Shown: positions 1 to 7,904 of the stretch, in pieces
Numbering within the stretch: position 1 is the first letter of the stretch
Layout of the letters: the number at the start of each line of letters is the position of its first letter
Assembly: GCA_031292625.1 (NCBI GenBank)
Contig: JARLGU010000009.1
Coordinates: 1 to 64,000, forward strand
DNA from: Capsulimonadaceae bacterium
Lineage (GTDB): Bacteria > Armatimonadota > Armatimonadia > Armatimonadales > Capsulimonadaceae
DNA length: 64,000 nucleotides
Direction of reading: 5' to 3'
Notes under the pieces: generated by a model
What the model was told of the DNA's origin: nothing
What the model saw: only the letters and a program-made list of their open reading frames with translations
Databases searched by the model: none
Made by a program: the position numbers and the translations under genes

Positions 1-99
1 GAGAAGGAGGTGCAACACGACGGCTCAAAAGACCATGTAATGTAACTTACACAAGCAAATTTTTCAACGGCGACTCGCAAAACTTTTAGTGGTCTACAT

Positions 100-879
100 A
101 TGCCGATTCCGACTGGTCTACATGAGGCGATTCTTGACACGTCTCCGTCGATTGCGGTCTTCTCGCATGTCGATACGACCGGCTTTACCCTGGGATACGA
201 GGGGGTTTTGATCCCGATCGGTTCTCCTGCCTTCGAGGCTGGCGACGCCGTTAGGTCGGTCGGCACGAGCGGCAGAGGGATGCAGGTCCGTTGGATGAAG
301 GAGCACGGCGTTCTAAAAGACGGCGACGATCGGCCGGGAAGCCGGTTTGTTTACGCGGCAAAGCCGTCCCTCGATGGCCTTATGCTTACCGCGCCTTATC
401 TTGACAACCGCGCGGGTCTTTGGGCGGCCCTGGAGACTCTGCGCCGGTGTCCTAATGTCGTCGTTGCGTTCACGTCCGGCGAAGAGACGTCAGGGCGCGG
501 CGCTCGCGTTTGCGCCCGATACCTGCATGACGAGATGAATATCCGGTCCGCATTGATCGCGGATATTACCTGGGACACCAAACACGTGCATTGCGGCGAA
601 GGTCCAGCGATATCGTTGCGCGATGCGTGCGTGCCGAATCGCAGGTTCGTCGACAAAGTCGCCGGGTTGGCGGCTGAAAGTGGGATCCCGCGCCAATTGG
701 AGATCGAAAGTGATGGCGGTTCCGACGGCATGCACATCGAGCGCGGCAGCCATCCGATCGATTGGACATTCGTCGGCGCGCCCGAAAAGTTCGCGCACTC
801 GTCCCATGAATGCCTTTCTCTTACCGATCTTTCGAACATGGCGAACTTGCTCGAGTATCTGGTCAATCACCTCGACTAA
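100..879 (+). CDS. M42-family metallo-aminopeptidase, short at the N-terminus
   Basis: The 259-residue product carries the metal-site motifs of the M42 aminopeptidase/endoglucanase family in the expected order: HVD at residues 23-25, LDNRAG with the bridging Asp near 102, the Glu-Glu pair near 128, IADITWD near 153-158 and a late His in KFAHSSHE near 233. M42 enzymes are usually around 340-360 residues and have some 50-60 residues before the first metal His, so this copy lacks most of the N-terminal part. The upstream frame is closed by TAA at 43-45 and offers no earlier ATG, GTG or TTG start; no clear ribosome-binding site precedes the ATG. It is either a truncated gene or a gene whose N-terminus lies in another frame because of an indel. 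It is predicted to be cytosolic. Confidence 0.75.
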   Translation: MPIPTGLHEAILDTSPSIAVFSHVDTTGFTLGYEGVLIPIGSPAFEAGDAVRSVGTSGRGMQVRWMKEHGVLKDGDDRPGSRFVYAAKPSLDGLMLTAPYLDNRAGLWAALETLRRCPNVVVAFTSGEETSGRGARVCARYLHDEMNIRSALIADITWDTKHVHCGEGPAISLRDACVPNRRFVDKVAGLAAESGIPRQLEIESDGGSDGMHIERGSHPIDWTFVGAPEKFAHSSHECLSLTDLSNMANLLEYLVNHLD

Positions 880-1050
880 AGCTTACCTACCTCTGAAATC
901 CTTGCCTTGGTTTCATACCGCCGCGCGCGATATAGATCTTCGCGATGCTTTGCTTGCGCGCCTTCGCCAGGGAAAGAGTCGCGAATCGGTAACCTTCCGC
1001 CGTCCTTCATAAAGTGGATCGTAAGGTCGTCTCAGACGTTGGATGAGCGC

Positions 1051-1794
1051 TCAGGCGGCCTCTTCGGCCGCTGCTTTGTCGAGAAGCCAGACAAGACGCC
1101 CTGAAGTTGGGGCGACCAGGGCGACGGGAAGCGGCCGGGTTGGAGTTGATGAAGGCTGCAAGACCTGGCGGATCCTGGCCGCTTTGTTTGCTCCGGCGGC
1201 GGCAATTAGGACGCACTGCGCGGCGTTAATCAGCGGCAAGGTGAATGTCAACCGATCCACCCACGGGGAAAGACCGGCATGAACGGCTCGTACAAGGTTT
1301 GGAGGGCTGCTTGCACCGAGTGTACGGTTGCCAGGAAAGAGCGAAGCCGTGTGGCCGTCCGGACCCATTCCAAGTTGAATCATGTCGAAGACTGGAATGC
1401 CATTGGGGCCAATGCCGAGGACATTTTTGAGGGTTTCCGAGTACTGTCTCGCGCCGTCGCGAGGCGTCCGCGCACCGACGGGCATCGGATGAATGTTGCG
1501 ATCGGGGATGGGGACCCGGTCGAGCAGCGCCTCGCGTCCGAGGCGAAAATTGCTGTATGGGTTGTCAAGAGCGACGAACCGCTCATCGCCCCAGAAAACT
1601 ATTACGTTTGTCCAGTCAATCCCGGGCTCGGACGAGAGCCGGGCATAGATCGGCGCGACGGTCGATCCTCCGGACAGCGCGATCGAGAACCGTCCGCTGC
1701 GGGAAATCGCGCTACGCGCCGCGTCCGCGATCAAGCGCGACGCTTGCCCCGCGAAGTCTTCCGCCGATGCCGCAACAATGATTTCGCGCCCCAT
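1051..1794 (-). CDS. pgl: 6-phosphogluconolactonase
   Basis: This 247-residue protein matches the Pgl/DevB family, which hydrolyses 6-phosphogluconolactone to 6-phosphogluconate in the oxidative pentose phosphate pathway. Visible family blocks are SGGSTVAPIY near residue 42, FWGDERFV near 68, the HPMP segment near 102 and LGMGPDGHTASLFPG near 142. The length is typical. A strong AGGAGG ribosome-binding site lies 6-7 nt before the ATG. No other pentose phosphate gene is adjacent; the upstream side holds a small mobile element. Confidence 0.93.
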   Translation of the reverse strand: MGREIIVAASAEDFAGQASRLIADAARSAISRSGRFSIALSGGSTVAPIYARLSSEPGIDWTNVIVFWGDERFVALDNPYSNFRLGREALLDRVPIPDRNIHPMPVGARTPRDGARQYSETLKNVLGIGPNGIPVFDMIQLGMGPDGHTASLFPGNRTLGASSPPNLVRAVHAGLSPWVDRLTFTLPLINAAQCVLIAAAGANKAARIRQVLQPSSTPTRPLPVALVAPTSGRLVWLLDKAAAEEAA

Positions 1795-1898
1795 TATTAG
1801 CCTCCTATACCGTCCGTAACAAGAGTTTCTAACAAAACCACTCTACCCCAGGATGGGGGACCGCTTCTTAGTGGAAACGTGGGTTCGGAACAGATTTT

Positions 1899-2259
1899 GT
1901 TAGGGTGTGCGTAATAATCGGGCGTATTGCGAGAAAGATTCAGGACGGCTCGTGCCGTCGGGGCATTTTTTTGCCCGCGCCTCGTTTACAACGGTGATTG
2001 ACGATGCCTCGTCAACACGCGTACAGCCTTTTGCCGCCATCGTCCGCCGGTCACGGACCGGTCTTGCCCGCGCCTCGTTCACTGCGGTGATTTACGATGC
2101 CTCGTCAACACGCGTACGGCCTTTTGCCGCCATTGGCCAATTCCAGCGCACGTCGTTAAGCAGTGAAAGCGCTGTGACGGCCCTTTTTCAAAAACGGCCA
2201 CGGCGGCCGCGAAGCCATCTTACAAGACCTTTCGATTTTCTACGCACGCTTTTAGAGAC
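1899..2259. mobile_element. Non-coding MITE-like element, copy A (with a 93-bp internal duplication)
   Basis: About 361 bp closely match 28896-29163. The left end reads TTAGGGTGTGCGTAA and the right end is an imperfect inverted copy (TACGCACGCTTTTAGAGAC). No open reading frame spans it. Shared internal blocks include GATTCAGGACGGCTCGTGCC near the left end and CCCTTTTTCAAAAACGGCCA near the right end. Copy A is longer than copy B by one 93-bp tandem duplication: a unit beginning TTGCCCGCGCCTCG at 1971 recurs at 2064. The mobilising transposase is not in the window. The termini share GGGTGTG with the neighbouring ISKra4-type element, but this is too short to prove a relation. Confidence 0.7.
1971..2133. 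repeat. Two tandem units, period 93 bp, inside MITE copy A
   Basis: The segment 1971-2040 recurs with a few substitutions at 2064-2133. Both units contain GCCTCGTCAACACGCGTAC and end in TTTTGCCGCCAT. The other copy of the element has only one such unit, and the period of 93 bp accounts for the size difference between the copies. Confidence 0.8.
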
Positions 2260-2300
2260 ACCAAGCTGTCGGCTACGGTTCGGCGATCAAGTCTCGTTCT

Positions 2301-2309
2301 CCTCCACGA
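2301..2309. repeat. Target-site duplication, left copy (CCTCCACGA)
   Basis: The 9-bp sequence CCTCCACGA abuts the left end of the insertion sequence and recurs exactly at 3750-3758 against the right end. Confidence 0.85.
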
Positions 2310-3749
2310 GGGTGTGAATTCGGATTGTGGCGTCCTGCCTCTAAATTGCGTATGGGATGAAGTTCTCGAAGCCTTTGCTATGCCTGGCTGCGCATAGGTG
2401 AAGCATGACCTGGGCTCCTTTGAAGGACCATCTCATTCCGGCGCCCTTCATCCTGGCCTGAACGACGGTTTTGTTAGCCGCCTCGATAACGCCGCTTCCT
2501 ATTTGGTATCCAGCTTCCTTTATACTCTTGTAGCGGATCCGTTTTTTGTGCTCAAGCATATAGGCGATCAGTTTACGCCGCTCCTCGATTTTTTCGGGCT
2601 TGCGCGGCCGCCATGATTGAACGCTCGCTAGTACGCTCTCCGCCTTATCCTCCATCAGGTAGGCTTCTTGTTGCTCAATCCACTCGCTGGCTGCAGCGGA
2701 GCCTTCGCCAAAGCGAAGTTTGGCAACTTTCCACAGGTGTTCGCCCAAATGACGAAAATCAAGAGACTGAACGCTTCGAGGCCAATATTTGCCGCTTTCT
2801 ATCCAGATCCAATCTGCCCCGTCGCCCACCACGCCCAGCTTACAGCAATGATCAGAGCCCGCCTGGTGGGCCAAAACTTGCATCCGCTTTCCGAAGATCG
2901 ACGAGCGCTCAAGAGTTGCATAATAGCGTGCCTGCTTGGTTTGCGCTTCCGCGTCCGCATTCAGAGGATAGGCGGCGCCGACCTTGGCTTCACGCCAATC
3001 ATTGTCTACAAAAATCATCACGCCATCCATGCTCATCTGCAGCTTGTCAGGATATTCGCAACTCGGCCGCACTTTACGCTCCGAGGCGAGATGCGTTTGA
3101 CGTGCCCATTCCCGTTCCACCTGCTCTCCAATCACCTTAGCGTACCCTTGGAGCGCCGTCGCACTCAGCTCAACGCCACAAACCTCCGAAAGCTCTTGAG
3201 CCGCCAATCTGTAAGGCAGGTAGCTGCTAAATCGAGCGCTTAGGGCTCGAACACGACGAGTCGCCTCCGACGATATCGGAAGATCGAGATCTCTATCCAA
3301 CGGGCACCAACCCCGATGGCAAAGCCCGCAGTAATAATACGAACGCTCAATCCGGTGAAACCCACTCAAGCTGATCACATGGCGCGCACGCCGACCCCGA
3401 TAACGGCCAATAGCCTGGCATCCAGGGCATGTAACCCGTGTCCCCTCGTAGCCGCAACCCTGAGATTGAATGCTTTCGTCTTCTATTGAACGCTTCGTGT
3501 CCTCGCCGATCTTTTGAGCCATCTCTTCGATATCATCGTACGTGACGCCGCTTATCCGAAGCTCCTTTTCCAGGGCCTTCCGATACTTTGCTGTCAAACG
3601 ATCGATTACAGCCTTGCGGTGAGACGCTTCCTCTTCGTTTGGGCTGATGCACATAGATAACCCCTCCTTGTCCGTGCATCAGAATTCGAGACACAGAAGC
3701 AAATTACTGCCTAATATTAGCCTGCCTGCCACTAATCTATTTCACACCC
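2310..3749 (-). mobile_element. Complete ISKra4-type insertion sequence, 1440 bp
   Basis: The element is bounded by inverted ends, GGGTGTGAA at 2310-2318 and its reverse complement at 3741-3749, with partial matching beyond. It is flanked by an exact 9-bp duplication of CCTCCACGA. It holds a single intact transposase gene that fills nearly all of it. Intact ends, an intact gene and a perfect target duplication indicate a recent insertion. It landed about 40 bp from the end of the small non-coding element. Confidence 0.85.
2341..3654 (-). CDS. ISKra4 family transposase
   Basis: The 437-residue protein resembles ISKra4-family transposases. It has an N-terminal helical part, a Cys-rich zinc-binding region (TCPGCQ near 75 and YYCGLCHRGW near 106) and a catalytic core with SMDGVMI near 208, VVGDGADWIW near 276 and a C-terminal IGSGVIEAANK block near 385. 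These positions fit the DD-E catalytic triad plan of the family. The gene is full length with no internal stop. It transposes the element that carries it. Confidence 0.88.
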   Translation of the reverse strand: MCISPNEEEASHRKAVIDRLTAKYRKALEKELRISGVTYDDIEEMAQKIGEDTKRSIEDESIQSQGCGYEGTRVTCPGCQAIGRYRGRRARHVISLSGFHRIERSYYYCGLCHRGWCPLDRDLDLPISSEATRRVRALSARFSSYLPYRLAAQELSEVCGVELSATALQGYAKVIGEQVEREWARQTHLASERKVRPSCEYPDKLQMSMDGVMIFVDNDWREAKVGAAYPLNADAEAQTKQARYYATLERSSIFGKRMQVLAHQAGSDHCCKLGVVGDGADWIWIESGKYWPRSVQSLDFRHLGEHLWKVAKLRFGEGSAAASEWIEQQEAYLMEDKAESVLASVQSWRPRKPEKIEERRKLIAYMLEHKKRIRYKSIKEAGYQIGSGVIEAANKTVVQARMKGAGMRWSFKGAQVMLHLCAARHSKGFENFIPYAI

Positions 3750-3758
3750 CCTCCACGA
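3750..3758. repeat. Target-site duplication, right copy (CCTCCACGA)
   Basis: Exact partner of 2301-2309, touching the right inverted end of the insertion sequence. Confidence 0.85.
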
Positions 3759-3882
3759 CGCGCCAACCCCGCACAATTCCTTGTTTATGCATAAACCGGC
3801 AATGTCGACAGAAAATAGGGAACAAGCGGGCAAGCTGCTTTGTTATCGCCGTACGCCGTAACCACGACGATGAGGTAGGCAA

Positions 3883-4755
3883 ATGATGACGAAGTTGGTC
3901 ACTAACGATGTTTCGATTGGCCCGGTTAACTTGACCGTTTCCGATCTTAGTCGTGCCTCCGCGTTCTACCGGGATACCGTCGGCCTGCGACATTTCGCAC
4001 ACGACGAGGGTAGCGAGACGCTGACTGCCAACGGCCAAACTCCTCTCTTGCGGCTTACTGAGGATGCCCGCGCGTCCCAACGCGGTGCATCGGATCCGCG
4101 CATGCGTCATTTCGCGCTCCTCGTTCCCGAGCGTCTAGACCTTGCACGCTCAGTGAGACATATGTTAAATATGGGACGGCCTATCGTTCGCGCATCCGAT
4201 CACTATGTTTGCGAGTCTGTCTATTTTAAGGATCCGGACTGCAACGAAATCGAAATATCGGCCGACCGTCCACGGTCACTCTGGTTTTATAGCGACGATC
4301 AATTACGTCTTGGCTCCTGTCCACTCGGAATTAGCGCGCTTGTTTCCGAGGCAGGTTTGCGCGACGATACTTGGAACGGTATGCCCGTTGATACGAAGAT
4401 TGGGCATGTCGATCTTCAGGTAATGTCACTGAGTTCTTCCACTCACTTCTACTGCGATCTTATTGGGTTTGACTTGTCAGTTGAAATGCCGGGCGCGGTG
4501 TATGTTGCAAACGGCGGTTACCATCATCATTTTGGGCTCTGCACGTGGACGAGCCCGGGTGCAGAACCGGTCGATGTCGATGCGATTGGATTGCGATCGG
4601 CGACGATCGAGTTCGCGACGGACAAGATCCTGCGGCAGGTCGTCGAAAATCTCCGAAGCGAGCTTTATCCGGTCGTCGAGGGAAGCGCCTCTCTTGCGAC
4701 TGTCGACCCTTCGGGGCACAAAATCAACTTGGCGGTACGGCAAGGACTGTCATGA
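3883..4755 (+). CDS. VOC family protein, CatE-like two-domain extradiol dioxygenase
   Basis: The 290-residue protein has two vicinal-oxygen-chelate modules. The first starts with GPVNLTVSDLSRASAFYRD near residue 13 and includes FKDPDCNEIE near 115. The second starts with GHVDLQVMSLSSSTHFYCD near 175 and includes a His-rich stretch (GGYHHHFG) near 210. Two-domain proteins of this layout resemble the CatE catechol-2,3-dioxygenase group, where the second module binds iron or manganese. The His near the start of the second module and the His cluster could be metal ligands. The substrate cannot be read from sequence. GAGG lies upstream of the ATG-ATG start. Confidence 0.75.
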   Translation: MMTKLVTNDVSIGPVNLTVSDLSRASAFYRDTVGLRHFAHDEGSETLTANGQTPLLRLTEDARASQRGASDPRMRHFALLVPERLDLARSVRHMLNMGRPIVRASDHYVCESVYFKDPDCNEIEISADRPRSLWFYSDDQLRLGSCPLGISALVSEAGLRDDTWNGMPVDTKIGHVDLQVMSLSSSTHFYCDLIGFDLSVEMPGAVYVANGGYHHHFGLCTWTSPGAEPVDVDAIGLRSATIEFATDKILRQVVENLRSELYPVVEGSASLATVDPSGHKINLAVRQGLS

Positions 4756-4780
4756 ATGACAGCTAACACGCTAAGAGGTG

Positions 4781-6139
4781 CTACGCTCTCGCCTCGGCTT
4801 CGCTAACATCGCGGAATCGCTTGGGGCGCGACGGTGCATCGACGATGCGGGCCGCCGGTTCGCCTGCCTGTGCGAGCCGACGCGCCAGCCGTTCGCGCAT
4901 TACCGACGTGACCGTCTTGTGGGAGGCGCAACCGACCAGATTGTCGAGTTCATAAGGATCGGCCTCAAGGTCGTAGAGGTACGTCTCAACATACGTCGAC
5001 GAGGCGCTGTCGGAAACCGGGTTTTTGTCCGGCGCGGTAACGCAATACTTCCAGCGTCGCGTTCGCACCGCGCGCCCAAGTTCCGCTTCGCTTATCTGTA
5101 CGAACATATCGTCGGGCCATTCCGTGGTTTCCCGTCGAAGAACAGGCATGAGCGAGCGACCTTGCATTGCAGCAGGCACGGCTATTCCGGCAGCGTCTAA
5201 GATCGTTGGGGGGAGATCGACAAGGCTGACAAGCTGACGCAAGCGTCCGCCGCCCTCGAACCCTGGTCCGTGAATGGCAGCTGGGATGCGAATCGAGCTT
5301 TCGTGACAGGAGCGCTTGTATTCGCCGTTGCGCGTCTTGAAGTGGTTACCGTGATCCGACGTGAACAACAGGATTGTGTCGTCCCATTGACCGAGGCTGA
5401 TTAACGCATCCTGAAGACGCCCAAGCGCCTCGTCAAGGCGTTTGACCATGCCATAGTAGCCCGGCAGGTGGCGGGCGGACGATCCTCCGAGCGCCGCCAA
5501 ATCAGGAGGCGTCCACCGGCCCGTGTAACGTTCCGCGTAGCCAATTGGCGCGGGATAGCTGTCGATGTGATTTTGATAATGAGGTTCGAGAAACGAGAGG
5601 AATAGGAACAGCGGCTGATCGCGGTCTCGGTCCAGCATGCGGATCGCGGCGTCGGTCAACGCGTCAACCCGGTATCCGGGCAAGTCGACTGCCTTGCAAT
5701 CATCGTCGAACATGCGAGTTTGGTATGAATCGGAGGTGAACTCGAGGACGTTCGACGCGAGCCAGTTCTGGTATCCGCCGCGCTGTTCACGCTGCACGGG
5801 ATCCTTGCTTGCAAGGTGCCACTTGCCGATATAGGCGGTCTCGTACCCGGCGTCGTTGAAATAGTGCGCGAGCGTCCTGTGCTCGGGCTGCAGCGGTATG
5901 CCGTTCACGAAGCAGCCGGACGTCGTCGGATAGAGGCCAGTCTGAAGGCAGGACCGCGCCGGGCCGCAGACCGGCTGGCACGTGAAGCACGTGTCGATAT
6001 GCGTGCCATACGACGCGATGCGGTCAAAGTTGGGCGTAAGATCCAGCGGGTTTCCGTGAACGCCGGTTGTATCCCATCGCTGCTGGTCGGTAAAGAAGAC
6101 GATGACATTAGGCTGATGCTTTGTTGTCGAGGTTGTCAT
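4781..6139 (-). CDS. Sulfatase (arylsulfatase type)
   Basis: This 452-residue protein is a type I sulfatase. NVIVFFTDQQRWD near residue 12 supplies N-terminal calcium ligands, CGPAR near 65 is the C-x-P-x-R motif whose Cys becomes formylglycine, and LLFTSDHGNHF supplies the late metal-binding Asp and His. Such enzymes hydrolyse sulfate esters. The frame stays open upstream to 6430, but that would overlap the divergent exporter gene, and family homology begins here, so I placed the start at the ATG at 6139. No signal peptide is evident. A TauE/SafE-type exporter is transcribed divergently. Confidence 0.85.
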   Translation of the reverse strand: MTTSTTKHQPNVIVFFTDQQRWDTTGVHGNPLDLTPNFDRIASYGTHIDTCFTCQPVCGPARSCLQTGLYPTTSGCFVNGIPLQPEHRTLAHYFNDAGYETAYIGKWHLASKDPVQREQRGGYQNWLASNVLEFTSDSYQTRMFDDDCKAVDLPGYRVDALTDAAIRMLDRDRDQPLFLFLSFLEPHYQNHIDSYPAPIGYAERYTGRWTPPDLAALGGSSARHLPGYYGMVKRLDEALGRLQDALISLGQWDDTILLFTSDHGNHFKTRNGEYKRSCHESSIRIPAAIHGPGFEGGGRLRQLVSLVDLPPTILDAAGIAVPAAMQGRSLMPVLRRETTEWPDDMFVQISEAELGRAVRTRRWKYCVTAPDKNPVSDSASSTYVETYLYDLEADPYELDNLVGCASHKTVTSVMRERLARRLAQAGEPAARIVDAPSRPKRFRDVSEAEARA

Positions 6140-6240
6140 ACGACACAATTCGATTGTTGCCGCGATCTCACCTGCTCGAATTGTTGAGGCGTCATTTTGT
6201 GCAGGAATACGATTGCCTAGCGGTGAACCGCAAGCCTTGA

Positions 6241-7038
6241 ATGTTGCACTTAACGTCACTTGATTGGTTTCTCGCGTTTGCCGGGGCTTATCTGATCGGA
6301 TTGTCAAAGACCGGCATTGCGGGAATCGGTATCCTCGCCGTCGTAATTTTTGCGCTCGCGTTTCCAGGCAAGCAGTCTCCAGGGATCGTTTTGCCGATCC
6401 TGATTTGCGCAGACGTGATCGCTGTGTCATCCTATTGGCGTCACGTCGTCTGGCCGCAACTTTTGAGGCTGTTTCCGTGGACGGCAGTGGGCGTCGTCGT
6501 TGGCTACGAGGCTATGAAGTTCGTCAACGATCATGATGTTTCGCGAATGATCGGCTTCATCGCCTTCGGCTTGACCCTGTTGCAGATCTGGCGCAAGGCG
6601 CGTATCGCGAAGGATCCCTCCCGTGCGGACGAGGTGCCCCACAAAGTCTGGTTCGCGCTTTCGATGGGGATATTGGCGGGCTTTGCAACGATGGTCGCAA
6701 ACGGCGCTGGGCCGATCATGGTGCTTTACCTGTTGGCGACGGGCCTACCGAAGATGGAGTTCATGGGCACATCGGCCATTTTCTTCTTCACCGTGAACTG
6801 CTTCAAAGTGCCGTTTCAGGTCGCGCTGGGGCAGATAAGCCTGCATACGCTGCCGATGGATGCGCTGTTGGCTCCGCTTGCAATTCTAGGAGCCGTCAGC
6901 GGACGACTGCTGTTGCCGCACATCAACCAGAAGACGTTCGAGAATATCGCGATCGTGTTGACGATCGTCGCCGGTCTAAAGCTGATTTTCGACGACGCAC
7001 TTGTCGCGCAGATCCTGCGCGCTGTCCATCCTCACTAA
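6241..7038 (+). CDS. TauE/SafE family sulfite/anion exporter
   Basis: The 265-residue integral membrane protein has about eight hydrophobic segments and the glycine-rich repeats of the TauE/SafE (DUF81) family: YLIGLSKTGIAGIG near residues 17-30 and MGILAGFATMVANGAGP near 142-158. Family members export sulfite, sulfoacetate or related anions. It diverges from the sulfatase gene, which suggests a link to sulfur released from sulfate esters, but the substrate is inferred only from family and position. The start ATG has no clear ribosome-binding site. Confidence 0.82.
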   Translation: MLHLTSLDWFLAFAGAYLIGLSKTGIAGIGILAVVIFALAFPGKQSPGIVLPILICADVIAVSSYWRHVVWPQLLRLFPWTAVGVVVGYEAMKFVNDHDVSRMIGFIAFGLTLLQIWRKARIAKDPSRADEVPHKVWFALSMGILAGFATMVANGAGPIMVLYLLATGLPKMEFMGTSAIFFFTVNCFKVPFQVALGQISLHTLPMDALLAPLAILGAVSGRLLLPHINQKTFENIAIVLTIVAGLKLIFDDALVAQILRAVHPH

Positions 7039-7062
7039 GCCGCGCACGCTCATGCGCGCACC

Positions 7063-7740
7063 TCAGCCGGCCGTTTGCAGCCAGTCGATCGCTGGTTCGC
7101 CGGCATCTCTGAGCGCCTGATTGGCTTGAGAGAACGGACGGCTTCCCAGGAAGCCTCGGGCGGCGGAAAGCGGCGACGGATGGGCGGATTCGATAACGCG
7201 ATGCCGCGATGTATCGATGAGCGCTGCTTTGGAACGCGCAGGATTGCCCCACAGAAGAAACACGACTGGTTCGGGGCGCGCGGAAATCGCGCGAATGACG
7301 CCATCCGTGAAGAGCTCCCAGCCTTTTCCCTTGTGCGAGTTGGCTTCGTGTGCGCGAACGGTCATGACCGTGTTCAGCAGCAGCACGCCTTGCCTTGCCC
7401 AACCCGTCAACGAACCCGTTGCGGGTCTTGCGCCGCCGATATCAGCTTGCAGCTCTTTGAAGATATTCAGCAGAGAGCGCGGCGGCGCCACTTCGGGGCG
7501 CACCGAGAATGCGAGTCCGTGAGCCTGCCCTTCGTCGTGGTACGGATCTTGTCCGAGGATCACGACGCGAGTACTAGCGTAAGGCGAGAACTTAAGCGCG
7601 TTGAAGACATCGGTCTCTGCCGGGAACACGGTATGAGCCGCGCGCTCGTTATCCACGAAACGCGCAAGGCCGCGAAACGATTCGCTGGACGTCTCCGCGG
7701 AAAGCGTCGCGGCCCAGTCGAACGGAATGTCGGTGATCAT
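7063..7740 (-). CDS. ung: Uracil-DNA glycosylase
   Basis: Family 1 uracil-DNA glycosylase of 225 residues, which removes uracil from DNA at the first step of base-excision repair. The water-activating motif GQDPYH is at residues 63-68 (catalytic Asp65) and the DNA-intercalating HPSPLSAARG loop starts with His187. Length and order are typical. The start codon lacks a Shine-Dalgarno sequence and has TATACT five nt upstream, suggesting a leaderless transcript. Confidence 0.95.
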   Translation of the reverse strand: MITDIPFDWAATLSAETSSESFRGLARFVDNERAAHTVFPAETDVFNALKFSPYASTRVVILGQDPYHDEGQAHGLAFSVRPEVAPPRSLLNIFKELQADIGGARPATGSLTGWARQGVLLLNTVMTVRAHEANSHKGKGWELFTDGVIRAISARPEPVVFLLWGNPARSKAALIDTSRHRVIESAHPSPLSAARGFLGSRPFSQANQALRDAGEPAIDWLQTAG

Positions 7741-7745
7741 GGCAA

Positions 7746-7751
7746 AGTATA
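7746..7751 (-). promoter_or_regulatory. -10 box TATACT immediately before ung
   Basis: TATACT on the minus strand lies 5 nt before the ung ATG, leaving no room for a leader or ribosome-binding site. No good -35 hexamer is visible at the usual distance. Confidence 0.45.
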
Positions 7752-7780
7752 GCCCGCGGAAGAGCGCTTTCTTGTTAATC

Positions 7781-7816
7781 GGCGCGGTTAGCTATTTTAG
7801 ATTTGCCAACCGCGCC
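7781..7816 (-). terminator. Hairpin after the GH127 gene
   Basis: GGCGCGGTT at 7781-7789 pairs with AACCGCGCC at 7808-7816 around an 18-nt loop. It lies between the end of the GH127 gene and the ung start. There is no T-run, so termination is only a guess. Confidence 0.4.
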
Positions 7817-7904
7817 GTCTGTTGCGCCATCCCGTCCCACGGGCTAAGGACGTCGCGTCGATTTGTCGCTTCCGTTTCGCTGCCTTAAGCGTCGCCGGTA
7901 CGTG

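Noticed and set aside
876-1010. 44-residue minus-strand frame between the M42 and pgl genes
   Set aside because: It is short, overlaps the M42 stop, has no ribosome-binding site and no recognisable family.
6140-6430. Longer N-terminus for the sulfatase
   Set aside because: It would overlap the divergent exporter start and adds an Arg-rich region without homology before the conserved N-terminal motif.
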